This document shows positions 1 to 10,292 of a DNA stretch of 64,000 nucleotides, piece by piece. This DNA comes from Actinopolyspora alba (lineage in GTDB: Bacteria > Actinomycetota > Actinomycetes > Mycobacteriales > Pseudonocardiaceae). Location: assembly GCF_900112765.1 (NCBI RefSeq), contig NZ_FOMZ01000007.1, positions 62,001 through 126,000 on the forward strand, given 5' to 3'. The translations under genes were made by a program, and so were the position numbers. Position 1 is the first letter of the stretch; the number at the start of each line of letters is the position of its first letter. The notes below the pieces were generated by a model that saw nothing but the letters and a program-made list of their open reading frames with translations, had not been told where the DNA came from and searched no databases.

Positions 1-1444
1 CCGGTGCCACGTTCTTGCCGCCCGCGGTGACGATGATCTCCTTCTTGCGGCCGGTGATGCGCAGGAACCCGTCCTTGTCCAGCGAGCCGAGATCCCCGGT
101 GTGGAACCAGCCGTCCTCGAGGGAGTTCTCGGTGGCCGCCTCGTTGTTCCAGTAGCGCCGGAAGACCACGTCGCCCTTGACCAGCACCTCACCGTCCTCG
201 GCGATGCGGATCGTGGTTCCGGCGATGGGCTTGCCGACCGTGCCGATCCGGTAGTCCTCCTCCACGTTGACCGCCGCCGCCGCGGTGGTCTCGGTCAGGC
301 CGTAGCCCTCCAGGATCGGGACTCCCACACCGAAGTAGAAGTGAGTCAGCCGCTCGCCGAGCGGGGCACCTCCCGAGACCGCGGCGACGCAGCGGCCTCC
401 CAGCGAGGCACGCAGCTTGCTGTAGACCAGCTTGTCGAACACGAAGTGCTTGGCCCGCAGCGCCAGCCCCGGGCCTCCGCTGGATTCGGCCTTGGCGCGA
501 CTGTAGGCCACCGCGGTGGCCTCGGCAGCGTCGAAGATCTTGCCCTTGCCCTCGCTGTGCGCCTTCTGCTTGGCAGTGTTGTAGACCTTCTCGAAGACCC
601 GCGGCACCGCCAGCACGAAGGTCGGCCGGAACGAGCCCAGGTCGTTGACCAGATCCTTCACGTCGCTGGTGTGCCCCAGGGTCAGCCGGGCGTAGACGCT
701 GGATATGGAGATCGCCCTGGCGAGCACGTGCGCCATCGGCAGGAACATCAACATCGAGTTCCCGGGCCGCATCAGCTGCGGGAACGCGTCGAGGTCCCCG
801 CGGACCTCGGCGAGCATGTTGCGGTGCGTCAGCACGCAGCCCTTCGGCCTGCCGGTCGTGCCCGAGGTGTAGATCAGGGTGGCGGTGTCCTCGGCGCCGA
901 CGGAGCGCCTGCGCTCGTGGACTCGTTCGTCCTCGATCTCCGCGCCGGAGGAGGTGAGCTCGGCCACCGCCGTGGAGCGGTCCTCCTCGACCGGCCCGTC
1001 GATCTGCCAGACGTGTTCCACACCCGTGACGTTGCCGATGATCGTGTTCACCTCGGCGCGGTGCTCGGGCGTCTCAACGATCAGGGCGCGAGCCTCGGAA
1101 TCGCTCAGTATCCACTCGATCTGGTCCGCCGAGGAGGTCTCGTAGATGGGCACGGTCACACAACCGGCCGACCAGATCGCGAAGTCGAACAGGGTCCATT
1201 CGTACCGCGTTCGTGACATCAAGCCCACTCGGTCGCCCTGTCGCAGACCCGCCGCGATGAGCCCCTTGGACACCGCGAGCACCTGCGCGGCGAACTCGGC
1301 CGTGGTCACATCCACCCAGGTGCCGTCCACCCTGCGACGGAAGCCGACCGCGTCGCCGAATCGCTCGGCGTTGGCCCACACCATGTCGGTGAGGTTCTCC
1401 TCGGCGGCCACCGTGACAGTGGCGGGGGCGCTGAACTCTCGCAC
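1..1444 (-). CDS. Long-chain acyl-CoA synthetase (AMP-forming), FadD15-like; C-terminus cut by window start
   Basis: Activates fatty acids to acyl-CoA through an acyl-AMP intermediate. About 481 N-terminal residues are visible. The P-loop-like AMP-binding motif YTSGTTGRPKG is followed by the LEGYGLTET motif and the GDLGSLDKDGFLRITGRKK segment of the adenylate-forming superfamily. The gene runs off the window just after GGKNVAP, so the last C-terminal lid residues are missing. The GTG start at 1444 has a GGAGG seven bases upstream. It is divergent from the metallophosphoesterase gene. The neighbouring gene order matches Rv2187 (fadD15) of M. tuberculosis, which supports the assignment; the substrate chain length is inferred from that only. 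Confidence 0.93.
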   Translation of the reverse strand, partial: MREFSAPATVTVAAEENLTDMVWANAERFGDAVGFRRRVDGTWVDVTTAEFAAQVLAVSKGLIAAGLRQGDRVGLMSRTRYEWTLFDFAIWSAGCVTVPIYETSSADQIEWILSDSEARALIVETPEHRAEVNTIIGNVTGVEHVWQIDGPVEEDRSTAVAELTSSGAEIEDERVHERRRSVGAEDTATLIYTSGTTGRPKGCVLTHRNMLAEVRGDLDAFPQLMRPGNSMLMFLPMAHVLARAISISSVYARLTLGHTSDVKDLVNDLGSFRPTFVLAVPRVFEKVYNTAKQKAHSEGKGKIFDAAEATAVAYSRAKAESSGGPGLALRAKHFVFDKLVYSKLRASLGGRCVAAVSGGAPLGERLTHFYFGVGVPILEGYGLTETTAAAAVNVEEDYRIGTVGKPIAGTTIRIAEDGEVLVKGDVVFRRYWNNEAATENSLEDGWFHTGDLGSLDKDGFLRITGRKKEIIVTAGGKNVAP

Positions 1445-1680
1445 GTTACATCCTCCGAAAGCACGCCAAATTGTGATGGACAACCTAACCCCGAGCGCTA
1501 CTGGGCGGTAGCCCCCCGTGCCCTCGACATTGTGCCGGGAGGCCGGAATGTGTCGTATCCCGCATTGTTGCCGCAAGCGTCGCGCCGCGCGCGTCCGGTT
1601 CGTCCCGGGTTGGTTCGTTCGAGCACACCTCGGGCGGTTAGGTTGGTCGGGTAGCGGACTCAGCGGCGAACGGAGACAAC

Positions 1681-2469
1681 TTGCGGGTGCATGTGGTCTC
1701 GGATGTGCACGGAAACGTCGAGGACCTCAAACGGGCCGGAGAGGGTGCCGACGCGCTGATCGTACTCGGTGACCTGATCGATTTCGTGGACTATCTCGAC
1801 CATGACAAGGGCATACTCGGTGCCGTGTTCGGGCGGGAGAAGGTCGGGCACTTCGCGTGGTTGCGTCGGAACAACCGGGGACCGGAGATCGGTGCTTATC
1901 TGCGCTCGCTGTGGGAGAGCCTTTCCGAACCGGCCACCGTGGTGCGCCAGGCGGTCCGCCAGCAGTACGCCGAGCTGTTCGCCGCGATGACGGCTCCGAC
2001 CTACGCCACGGCGGGAAACGTGGACGATCCGACCCTCTGGCCCGAGTTCACCGGGGACGGCGTCCGGGCGTTCGACGGTGAGAGCGTCGAGATCGGCGGG
2101 TTGCGGTTCGGATTCGCGGGTGGTGCCCTGCTGCCACCGGGCGGCACGCTGCGGCGCGATCTGCCGTGGGTGCCGAACCTGCGTACCGAGGCGGAGTTCG
2201 ACGAGGTGCTGGACCGGATGGGTCCGGTCGACGTGCTCTGCACCCACGTGCCGCCACGGATCCCCGAACTGGTTTACGACGTGGTGGCGCGCAGACCGGA
2301 GCACGGCTCCTCCGGCGCGTTGCGGCGGATCCGCCACGACCGGCCCCGCTGGTCGCTGTTCGGTCACGTGCACCAGCCACTGGCCACGCGCACGCGTGTC
2401 GGCCCCACCGAGTGCGTCAACGTGGGGCACTTCAAGCAGCGGGGACAGCCCTATGTGCTGCGGTGGTGA
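1681..2469 (+). CDS. Calcineurin-like metallophosphoesterase
   Basis: A 262-aa predicted cytoplasmic phosphoesterase of the calcineurin-like fold. Metal-binding motifs appear in order: SDVHGN near residue 7, GDLID near 30, AGNVDD near 114 (in place of the usual GNHD/E), a CTHVPP segment, and GHVHQP near the C-terminus. The TTG start at 1681 follows CGGAGAC. It heads a run of plus-strand genes (phosphoesterase, SRPBCC protein, ArsA ATPase, small hypothetical) with short gaps, so co-transcription is likely. The substrate is unknown. It has no signal peptide. Confidence 0.88.
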   Translation: MRVHVVSDVHGNVEDLKRAGEGADALIVLGDLIDFVDYLDHDKGILGAVFGREKVGHFAWLRRNNRGPEIGAYLRSLWESLSEPATVVRQAVRQQYAELFAAMTAPTYATAGNVDDPTLWPEFTGDGVRAFDGESVEIGGLRFGFAGGALLPPGGTLRRDLPWVPNLRTEAEFDEVLDRMGPVDVLCTHVPPRIPELVYDVVARRPEHGSSGALRRIRHDRPRWSLFGHVHQPLATRTRVGPTECVNVGHFKQRGQPYVLRW

Positions 2470-2528
2470 ACCTTTCACCTCTCCCGCCAGTGCCGGTGCC
2501 CGCACGGCCGACATGTAATCTGCGCGGC

Positions 2529-2972
2529 ATGGTCGACCAGTCCACCCAGTCCATCGTGATCGAGGCCCCGGCCACTGAGATCATGGCCGTGATCGCCGAC
2601 TTCGGCGCCTACCCCGAGTGGGCGGAGGCGGTCAAGGAGACAGAGGTGCTCTCACGGACGGACGAGGGGGTCGCCGAGCGGGTTCGCTTCGTACTGGACG
2701 CCGGTGTGGTCAAGGACACCTACAAGCTCGCCTACCAGTGGAGTGCCGACGGCCTGTCGGTGAGCTGGGACCTGGTCGAGGGGCAGGTCCAGAAGGCGCA
2801 GCGCGGTAGTTACACGCTGCGGCCGCTGGAGCCGGCAAGCACCGAGGTGACCTACAGTCTCGCGGTGGACCTGTCCATCCCCATGATCGGGATGTTCAAG
2901 CGCAAGGCGGAAAAAATGATCATGGATACAGCGCTGAAGGAGCTCAAGCGTCGGGTGGAGTCCGTCGAATAG
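2529..2972 (+). CDS. SRPBCC (polyketide cyclase/dehydrase-like) family protein
   Basis: A 147-aa single-domain protein of the START/Bet v1-like fold, which makes a hydrophobic cavity for a lipid or small ligand. It begins MVDQSTQSIVIEAP, typical for this family, and has the FGAYPEWAEAVKE segment near residue 30. The corresponding position in M. tuberculosis (Rv2185c) holds the same family between the acyl-CoA ligase and ArsA-like ATPase genes. The ligand is unknown; a role in lipid handling is only suggested by the flanking acyl-CoA ligase and acyltransferase. The ATG at 2529 was chosen because it starts the family's usual N-terminus. Confidence 0.88.
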   Translation: MVDQSTQSIVIEAPATEIMAVIADFGAYPEWAEAVKETEVLSRTDEGVAERVRFVLDAGVVKDTYKLAYQWSADGLSVSWDLVEGQVQKAQRGSYTLRPLEPASTEVTYSLAVDLSIPMIGMFKRKAEKMIMDTALKELKRRVESVE

Positions 2973-3023
2973 TTTCCCGCCGGCGCGTGCCGCACGCCCG
3001 AGCTCGGTTGGCGAGGCCCTGAG

Positions 3024-4250
3024 TTGCGAATTCTGATGTTCACCGGAAAGGGTGGGGTCGGCAAGACCACGCTCGCGGCGGCCACCGCCGCGCGTGCCGC
3101 CGCGCACGGACGCGAGGTTCTGGTGATCTCGACGGATCCCGCCCATTCGCTCGCCGACTGTCTGGACACGGAACTCGACGACGCACCTCGGCCACTGCGG
3201 CTGTCGGACGACTCCGAGTCCGACCCGGTCCGGCTGCACGCCGCCGAGATACGAACTCGCGGACTGCTCGACCGAGCCTGGTCCGAGCTGCGGGAACATC
3301 TGCACACCGTGCTCGCCGGCGCGGGTGTTTCCGAAGTCGACGCCGCCGAACTCACCAGGCTGCCCGCGGTGGAGGACCTGCTCGCGCTCACCGAGGTGCG
3401 GCGCATGGCCACCGACGGCCCGTGGGACACCGTCGTCGTGGACTGCGGCCCCACCGCGGACACCCTGCGCCTGTTGACCATGCCGGAAGCGCTGTCCGGG
3501 TATCTGGAGCGGTTGTTCCCCACCCACCGTCGGGTCGTGCGCGGCATGCTCGCGGGGATGGCGGGCAGTGATCTCACCGAGCGCTGGGACGCCGCCGCCG
3601 AGGCCCTCGGTGGACTCGCCGAGCGGTTGAACTCGCTGGCCGAACTGCTCGTCTCCCCGGCGACCAGTGTCCGGTTGGTCGCGACACCGGAATCGTTGGT
3701 GGCGGCCGAGACCCGTCGTATCCTCACCTCGCTCGCACTGCAGCAGATTCACGTCGACGGTGTGCTCGCCAACCGCGTGGCGCCGGATCCCGGCTCCGCC
3801 CGTGGCGCGGCGGCGGCGTGGCTGCGCACCCGCGCCGGGCAGCAGCGTGAGGTGCTGCGTGAGCTGGCACAACTGGGGCTGCCGCTGCACACCGTCGAGC
3901 ACCGCGCGGTGGAGCCCCGCGGGGGCGATTCACTGCTGCGCCTGGGTGACGAGATCTACGGCGAAACCGACCCGACGTCGGGAGCCGAGCGCACCCCGGT
4001 GATCGAGCTCGACGGGAGCGGAAGCGACTCGGAAGCTCGCTACGACCTGCGTATCGCCATGCCCCTGCGCGGAGAGGCGGAGCTCGACCTCGCCCGGATC
4101 GGCGACGAACTGGCCGTGACCGTGGACGGACACCGAAGGCTGATCACGCTGCCCTCGGTGTTGCGGCGCTGCGTGGCGGTGGAGGCGGACGCGGGCGACG
4201 ACGGTGTGACCGTGACCTTTCGGCCAGACCCGGCGCAATGGATGCGGTGA
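3024..4250 (+). CDS. ArsA/Get3-like P-loop ATPase
   Basis: A 408-aa ATPase of the SIMIBI class. The deviant Walker A motif GKGGVGKTT lies at about residues 8-16, followed by STDPAHSLAD (switch I-like) and VVVDCGPTADTLRLL (Walker B region). The C-terminal 80 residues form a small beta-rich domain, as in other actinobacterial members. The TTG start at 3024 has GAGG about eight bases upstream. It matches Rv2184c in the syntenic block. There are no arsenic genes nearby, so a role in arsenite export is unlikely; family members elsewhere handle membrane-protein targeting or unknown clients. Confidence 0.88.
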   Translation: MRILMFTGKGGVGKTTLAAATAARAAAHGREVLVISTDPAHSLADCLDTELDDAPRPLRLSDDSESDPVRLHAAEIRTRGLLDRAWSELREHLHTVLAGAGVSEVDAAELTRLPAVEDLLALTEVRRMATDGPWDTVVVDCGPTADTLRLLTMPEALSGYLERLFPTHRRVVRGMLAGMAGSDLTERWDAAAEALGGLAERLNSLAELLVSPATSVRLVATPESLVAAETRRILTSLALQQIHVDGVLANRVAPDPGSARGAAAAWLRTRAGQQREVLRELAQLGLPLHTVEHRAVEPRGGDSLLRLGDEIYGETDPTSGAERTPVIELDGSGSDSEARYDLRIAMPLRGEAELDLARIGDELAVTVDGHRRLITLPSVLRRCVAVEADAGDDGVTVTFRPDPAQWMR

Positions 4251-4256
4251 TCGGTT

Positions 4257-4826
4257 TTGCACGAGGAACACACCGGTTCACGGACCGAGGGCGAGCACGA
4301 GCGGCTCGCCGAGGAGTTGCGTTCGTTGCTGCCCGCCCTCGCGGCGCGGGCGGAGGAACTCCTGCTGACGCTTTCCCGCGTCGAGCACCCGACCCGGCCC
4401 GCCGGTGGTGAGTTCGCCACGGATGAGTCCGCTTTCGACCAGTCCGCAGCCGGTGATTCCGCAGCCGGTGATTCCGCAGCCGGTGACTCCGCGCGAGGGA
4501 CGGTGGGCTGTCCGTTCTGCACCCTCACGGCGGTGCTGCGCGAGGCGAACGCGAAACGTCCGGCGGGTGGGCTGCACGAGTGGCTCCTCCTGCTGTTGAC
4601 CTCGTTGCGTCAAGCGTTCACCGCCCCCGGCCGGGAAACCGGCTCGAACGAGGGGACCGCCCCGAGCCGGGAAACCGGCGCGACCGACGCGGTGCACCGG
4701 CACGGAACGGGCGAGGCCGCCGAACGGCCGACGGACGAGCCGCGGGTTCGACCGATCACCGTCAACCGCGTGCGTGGCGACGTACTCGGCGGGAAGTCCG
4801 CCCGTGGCCGGGACTCGGCGAGCTAG
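4257..4826 (+). CDS. Conserved hypothetical protein with CxxC pair and AAGDS tandem repeat
   Basis: A 189-aa protein starting at TTG six bases after the ATPase stop, so probably translated with it. The N-terminus is helical and charged; residues about 63-77 are a perfect five-residue repeat (Ser-Ala-Ala-Gly-Asp). A GCPFCTLTAVLREAN segment supplies a CxxC that might bind metal or form a disulphide. The C-terminal third is polar and low-complexity. Rv2183c occupies this place in M. tuberculosis. No catalytic domain was recognised. The TTG start lacks a clear SD sequence and is uncertain. Confidence 0.65.
   Translation: MHEEHTGSRTEGEHERLAEELRSLLPALAARAEELLLTLSRVEHPTRPAGGEFATDESAFDQSAAGDSAAGDSAAGDSARGTVGCPFCTLTAVLREANAKRPAGGLHEWLLLLLTSLRQAFTAPGRETGSNEGTAPSRETGATDAVHRHGTGEAAERPTDEPRVRPITVNRVRGDVLGGKSARGRDSAS
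4443..4487 (+). repeat. Three tandem 15-bp direct repeats
   Basis: The unit TCCGCAGCCGGTGAT occurs at 4443-4457, 4458-4472 and 4473-4487; only the last base of the third copy differs (C for T). The unit length is a multiple of three, so the reading frame of the host gene is preserved and copy number could vary without a frameshift. Confidence 0.95.
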
Positions 4827-4922
4827 GGGGCGGTGTCCTCCGGTCAACCGCTCCGGACGGCCGTACCGGCGACGAGCGAACCGCCCCCCCAGCGGTCGTG
4901 GGGCCGAACGGGGAAACCTCGG

Positions 4923-5414
4923 TCAGACCTGCGCCCCGTCGTCCCAGCCGGAGTCCTCGTCGTCCGGGGAGCCCTGCCGCAGCCGCAGCAGCAACCAGCC
5001 GATGCCGCAGCTGATCGCGATCAGTCCGACCGGCAGCGTCAGCGGTCCCAGCGAGCTCGCCGCGAAGGGCACGAACAGCGTCAGCAGACCCAGCACGATG
5101 AGCACGACACCGCCCACGGTGCTCGCTCCGGGTTTGGGCAGCGGAGGTGGTTCCGGAGGCTCGTAGTGCCCCTCGTCCTCCTCCGCCTCAGTGGGAGCCC
5201 AGTCGCGGGGACCACTGTCCGCGTCGGCTTCGGAGGGTGGTTCGGTACTCGGATCCCCCGTGGTCGCGGTGCCCCCTGAAGTCGTCGGGGAGGCGGTTCC
5301 GGACTCGCCGGGCCACTGCGGCAGTGAGGAATCGCGCTCCAACTCGGCCACGATTTCCGCGAAAGCCTTGTCGATGTCTTCGGGGCCGTCTGCGTTCTCA
5401 TGGCGCGTGTTCAT
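4923..5414 (-). CDS. Small membrane protein with acidic N-terminus and two C-terminal TM segments
   Basis: A 163-aa protein of unknown function. The first 90 residues are acidic and Pro/Ser/Thr-rich. They are followed by two hydrophobic stretches: VGGVVLIVLGLLTLFVPFAA, then a second ending CGIGWLLLRLRQG. It ends in a short acidic tail. The ATG at 5414 was chosen over the in-frame ATG at 5420 because AGGGA sits six bases before it. It is convergent with the gene ending at 4826 and divergent from the acyltransferase. Homologues seem to occur only in actinobacteria (inference). Confidence 0.75.
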   Translation of the reverse strand: MNTRHENADGPEDIDKAFAEIVAELERDSSLPQWPGESGTASPTTSGGTATTGDPSTEPPSEADADSGPRDWAPTEAEEDEGHYEPPEPPPLPKPGASTVGGVVLIVLGLLTLFVPFAASSLGPLTLPVGLIAISCGIGWLLLRLRQGSPDDEDSGWDDGAQV

Positions 5415-5841
5415 ACGCATTCCCTGACGCGCTGGCGGTGGATGGTGGACTCGTCGGCGATCGGTACCGCCCCCGCGGTGCTCCGATCGTTCGGTGCGCC
5501 TGTGCTTGCAACGATTCGATCGAACGCCGCACCGCCGGAGTGCGCCGCTCGCCCCCAGGGTCGCTGTTCGACGCCGAGTGGGCAAGGTCGTGTTCGGGGT
5601 GTGCCCCGAACCGACGCCGCTGATCCTTCCGGGATTCGGCCGCCCACTTCGTTCGCGTGTTCATGCACAATCACACTCTGCCATGCTCGCCCGCGCGTAC
5701 GTTCCGCCGTGGTGCGGCGGTTCCTTGATGTGATCGTGTCCTCGTGGTCCCCAGATCGTGAATGCCGCCCCGCGATTGTGTGGTGCATGGCGGCTCCGTA
5801 CCCTGACAACGTAATCCGGCCGTGAGGGAGGCAGCGACGCG
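5415..5841. other. 427-bp divergent intergenic region
   Basis: Lies between the small membrane protein gene (minus) and the acyltransferase gene (plus), so it must hold both promoters. I saw no convincing gene, hairpin or operator in it. Confidence 0.6.
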
Positions 5842-6609
5842 GTGCTGTACTGGGTGATGAAGTACGTTCTTCTCGGTCCCCTCATGAGGTTGTGGTGCCG
5901 TCCCAAAATCGAGGGCGCACACCATGTTCCGGAGTCCGGTGGGGCGATTCTGGTCAGCAACCACCTCGCGGTGGCCGACTCCTTCCTGATGCCGTTGATG
6001 CTGCCTCGCCGGGTGACCTTCCTCGCCAAACGCGAGTACTTCACCGGCAAGGGGCTCACCGGCGCGTTGAAGCGAATCTTCTTCAGCGGCGTCGGACAGG
6101 TTCCGCTCGACCGCTCCAGTGGCGCGGCGGCCCAGGCCGCGCTGGACACCGGTATCCGCCTGCTGCGCGAGGGGCAGTTGCTGGGGCTGTACCCGGAGGG
6201 CACACGTTCCCCGGACGGCCGCCTCTACAAGGGCAAGACCGGTGTGGCGCGCATGGCGCTGGAAGCCGATGTGCCCGTGATTCCGGTCGTGACCATCGGA
6301 ACCGAGAAGGTCAATCCGATCGGCTCCAAGATGTGGCGCCCCTACAGCGTGCGGGTCCGGGTCGGTCAGCCACTCGACTTCTCCCGGTACGAGGGCCTGG
6401 CCGGTGACCGGTTCGCGGAGCGTTCCATCACCGACGAGATCATGTACTCGCTGATGGAACTTTCCGGGCAGGAGTACGTGGACATCTACGCCGACCGGGC
6501 CAAGGACGACATCGCCGAGAGCGGGCGCGTGATCAGCAAGCGCGAGCGGCAGGCGGCCAAGGAGGCCGGGAAGTCCGATAAGCGGATGCCGGACTCGAAG
6601 GCCGGTTAG
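5842..6609 (+). CDS. 1-acyl-sn-glycerol-3-phosphate acyltransferase (PlsC-like)
   Basis: A 255-aa acyltransferase of phospholipid synthesis, probably membrane-associated. The catalytic HxxxxD motif is at H41-D46 (NHLAVAD). The FSGVGQVPLDR block lies near residue 90 and YPEGTRSPDG, the acyl-acceptor phosphate-binding block, near residue 125. The GTG start at 5842 is preceded by GGGAGG with a 10-base gap. The same family sits here in M. tuberculosis (Rv2182c). Acyl donor and acceptor are not determined by sequence; a role in phosphatidic acid or mannolipid acylation is possible. Confidence 0.92.
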   Translation: MLYWVMKYVLLGPLMRLWCRPKIEGAHHVPESGGAILVSNHLAVADSFLMPLMLPRRVTFLAKREYFTGKGLTGALKRIFFSGVGQVPLDRSSGAAAQAALDTGIRLLREGQLLGLYPEGTRSPDGRLYKGKTGVARMALEADVPVIPVVTIGTEKVNPIGSKMWRPYSVRVRVGQPLDFSRYEGLAGDRFAERSITDEIMYSLMELSGQEYVDIYADRAKDDIAESGRVISKRERQAAKEAGKSDKRMPDSKAG

Positions 6610-6668
6610 ACCCCGCGGGATTCGCGGGGCGTCTCCACCGGTGATTCGGGGACGCATACCCTTTTCCA

Positions 6669-7172
6669 GTGCGGTTTTTCTACGACTGCGAGTTCATCGA
6701 GGACGGTCACACCATCGATCTGGTGTCGATCGGTGTGGTAGACGAGACGGGCAGGGAGTTCTACGCCGTCTCCACCGAGTTCGCGGCTGAACGCGCCGGG
6801 CCGTGGGTGCGCCAGCACGTGTTACCGCAGCTGCCGTCCCCGGGATCCGGTGCCTGGCGTTCCCGGGACACCATTCGTGACGAGCTCTACGGGTTTCTGA
6901 CCGCCCACAGGTCCGACATCGAACTGTGGGCCTGGTACGCCGCCTACGATCACGTCGCGTTGGCGCAGTTGTGGGGGGCGATGCCTGCGCTGCCACCGAA
7001 GATCCCCAAGTTCACCCGGGACCTGCGCCAGCAGTGGGAGGCCGTCGGAAAGCCCAGGCTTCCCTCCCCGCCGACCAACGCCCACGACGCACTGGCCGAC
7101 GCCAAGCACAATCTGCGGCGCTGGCAGGTGATCGAGCAGCGGATGCGGGAACTGGGGCATCCGGCTCGGTAG
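6669..7172 (+). CDS. RNase AS, 3'-5' exoribonuclease (Rv2179c family)
   Basis: A 167-aa DEDDh exonuclease. The first acidic pair is D6 and E8 in FYDCEFIEDG; the last motif, NAHDALADAKHNL, supplies the general-base histidine and the final aspartate. M. tuberculosis Rv2179c, which is the same length class and in the same genomic neighbourhood, is a dimeric adenylate-specific 3' exoribonuclease. The GTG start at 6669 gives the family's exact N-terminus. It is followed by phosphofructokinase after a 252-bp gap, so it is probably transcribed separately from that gene. Confidence 0.93.
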   Translation: MRFFYDCEFIEDGHTIDLVSIGVVDETGREFYAVSTEFAAERAGPWVRQHVLPQLPSPGSGAWRSRDTIRDELYGFLTAHRSDIELWAWYAAYDHVALAQLWGAMPALPPKIPKFTRDLRQQWEAVGKPRLPSPPTNAHDALADAKHNLRRWQVIEQRMRELGHPAR

Positions 7173-7424
7173 CGTGACCCGCTCGGAAGCGTGCGGGGAC
7201 AGGGCCCGTGTTCGGTTTACGTGGCTCTCGTGAGGCCCGGCGGCGGCGATCGACGTGAACCACGCGTGGTCCGGATCGGTTCGACCCGGGTGGCCCCGCG
7301 TGTCGTCACCGCTGGTTACCCGGTGCGCCCGATCGGATACTTGCTGCACCGATTTAGTCCGTGAAAGGCTCTTCCGCTGAGATCAATATCACGCCGACGG
7401 CGTGACGTGTTTCGAGGAGGCGGG

Positions 7425-10158
<2,734 letters not shown>

Positions 10159-10170
10159 GGCCGTTCGTGG

Positions 10171-10192
10171 GGTGCCGAGCCACCTCGGCACC
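10171..10192. terminator. Hairpin after aroG
   Basis: A perfect inverted repeat, GGTGCCGAG / CTCGGCACC, with a four-base loop, 12 bp after the aroG stop. Confidence 0.7.
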
Positions 10193-10228
10193 CTCCCGCC
10201 CCGTCGAGTCGGTGGGGCGGGAGGATCG

Positions 10229-10258
10229 GCTCCGAGCCCGTGGAACCGGGCTCGGAGC
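10229..10258. terminator. Bidirectional terminator between aroG and pknL
   Basis: A 12-bp perfect stem (GCTCCGAGCCCG and its complement) with a six-base loop. It lies between convergent genes, 35 bp from the pknL stop, and could serve both. Confidence 0.75.
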
Positions 10259-10292
10259 GGTTCCCGACCCGGTTCCGCTGCCGGACGAGCCC

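Noticed and set aside
101-1216. A 371-codon open frame opposite the acyl-CoA ligase
   Set aside because: The minus strand encodes a clear acyl-CoA ligase with SD and motifs; this frame is its shadow.
4443-4487. Tandem repeat considered as a CRISPR array
   Set aside because: The units abut without spacers and are in frame in a coding gene; no cas genes are in the window.
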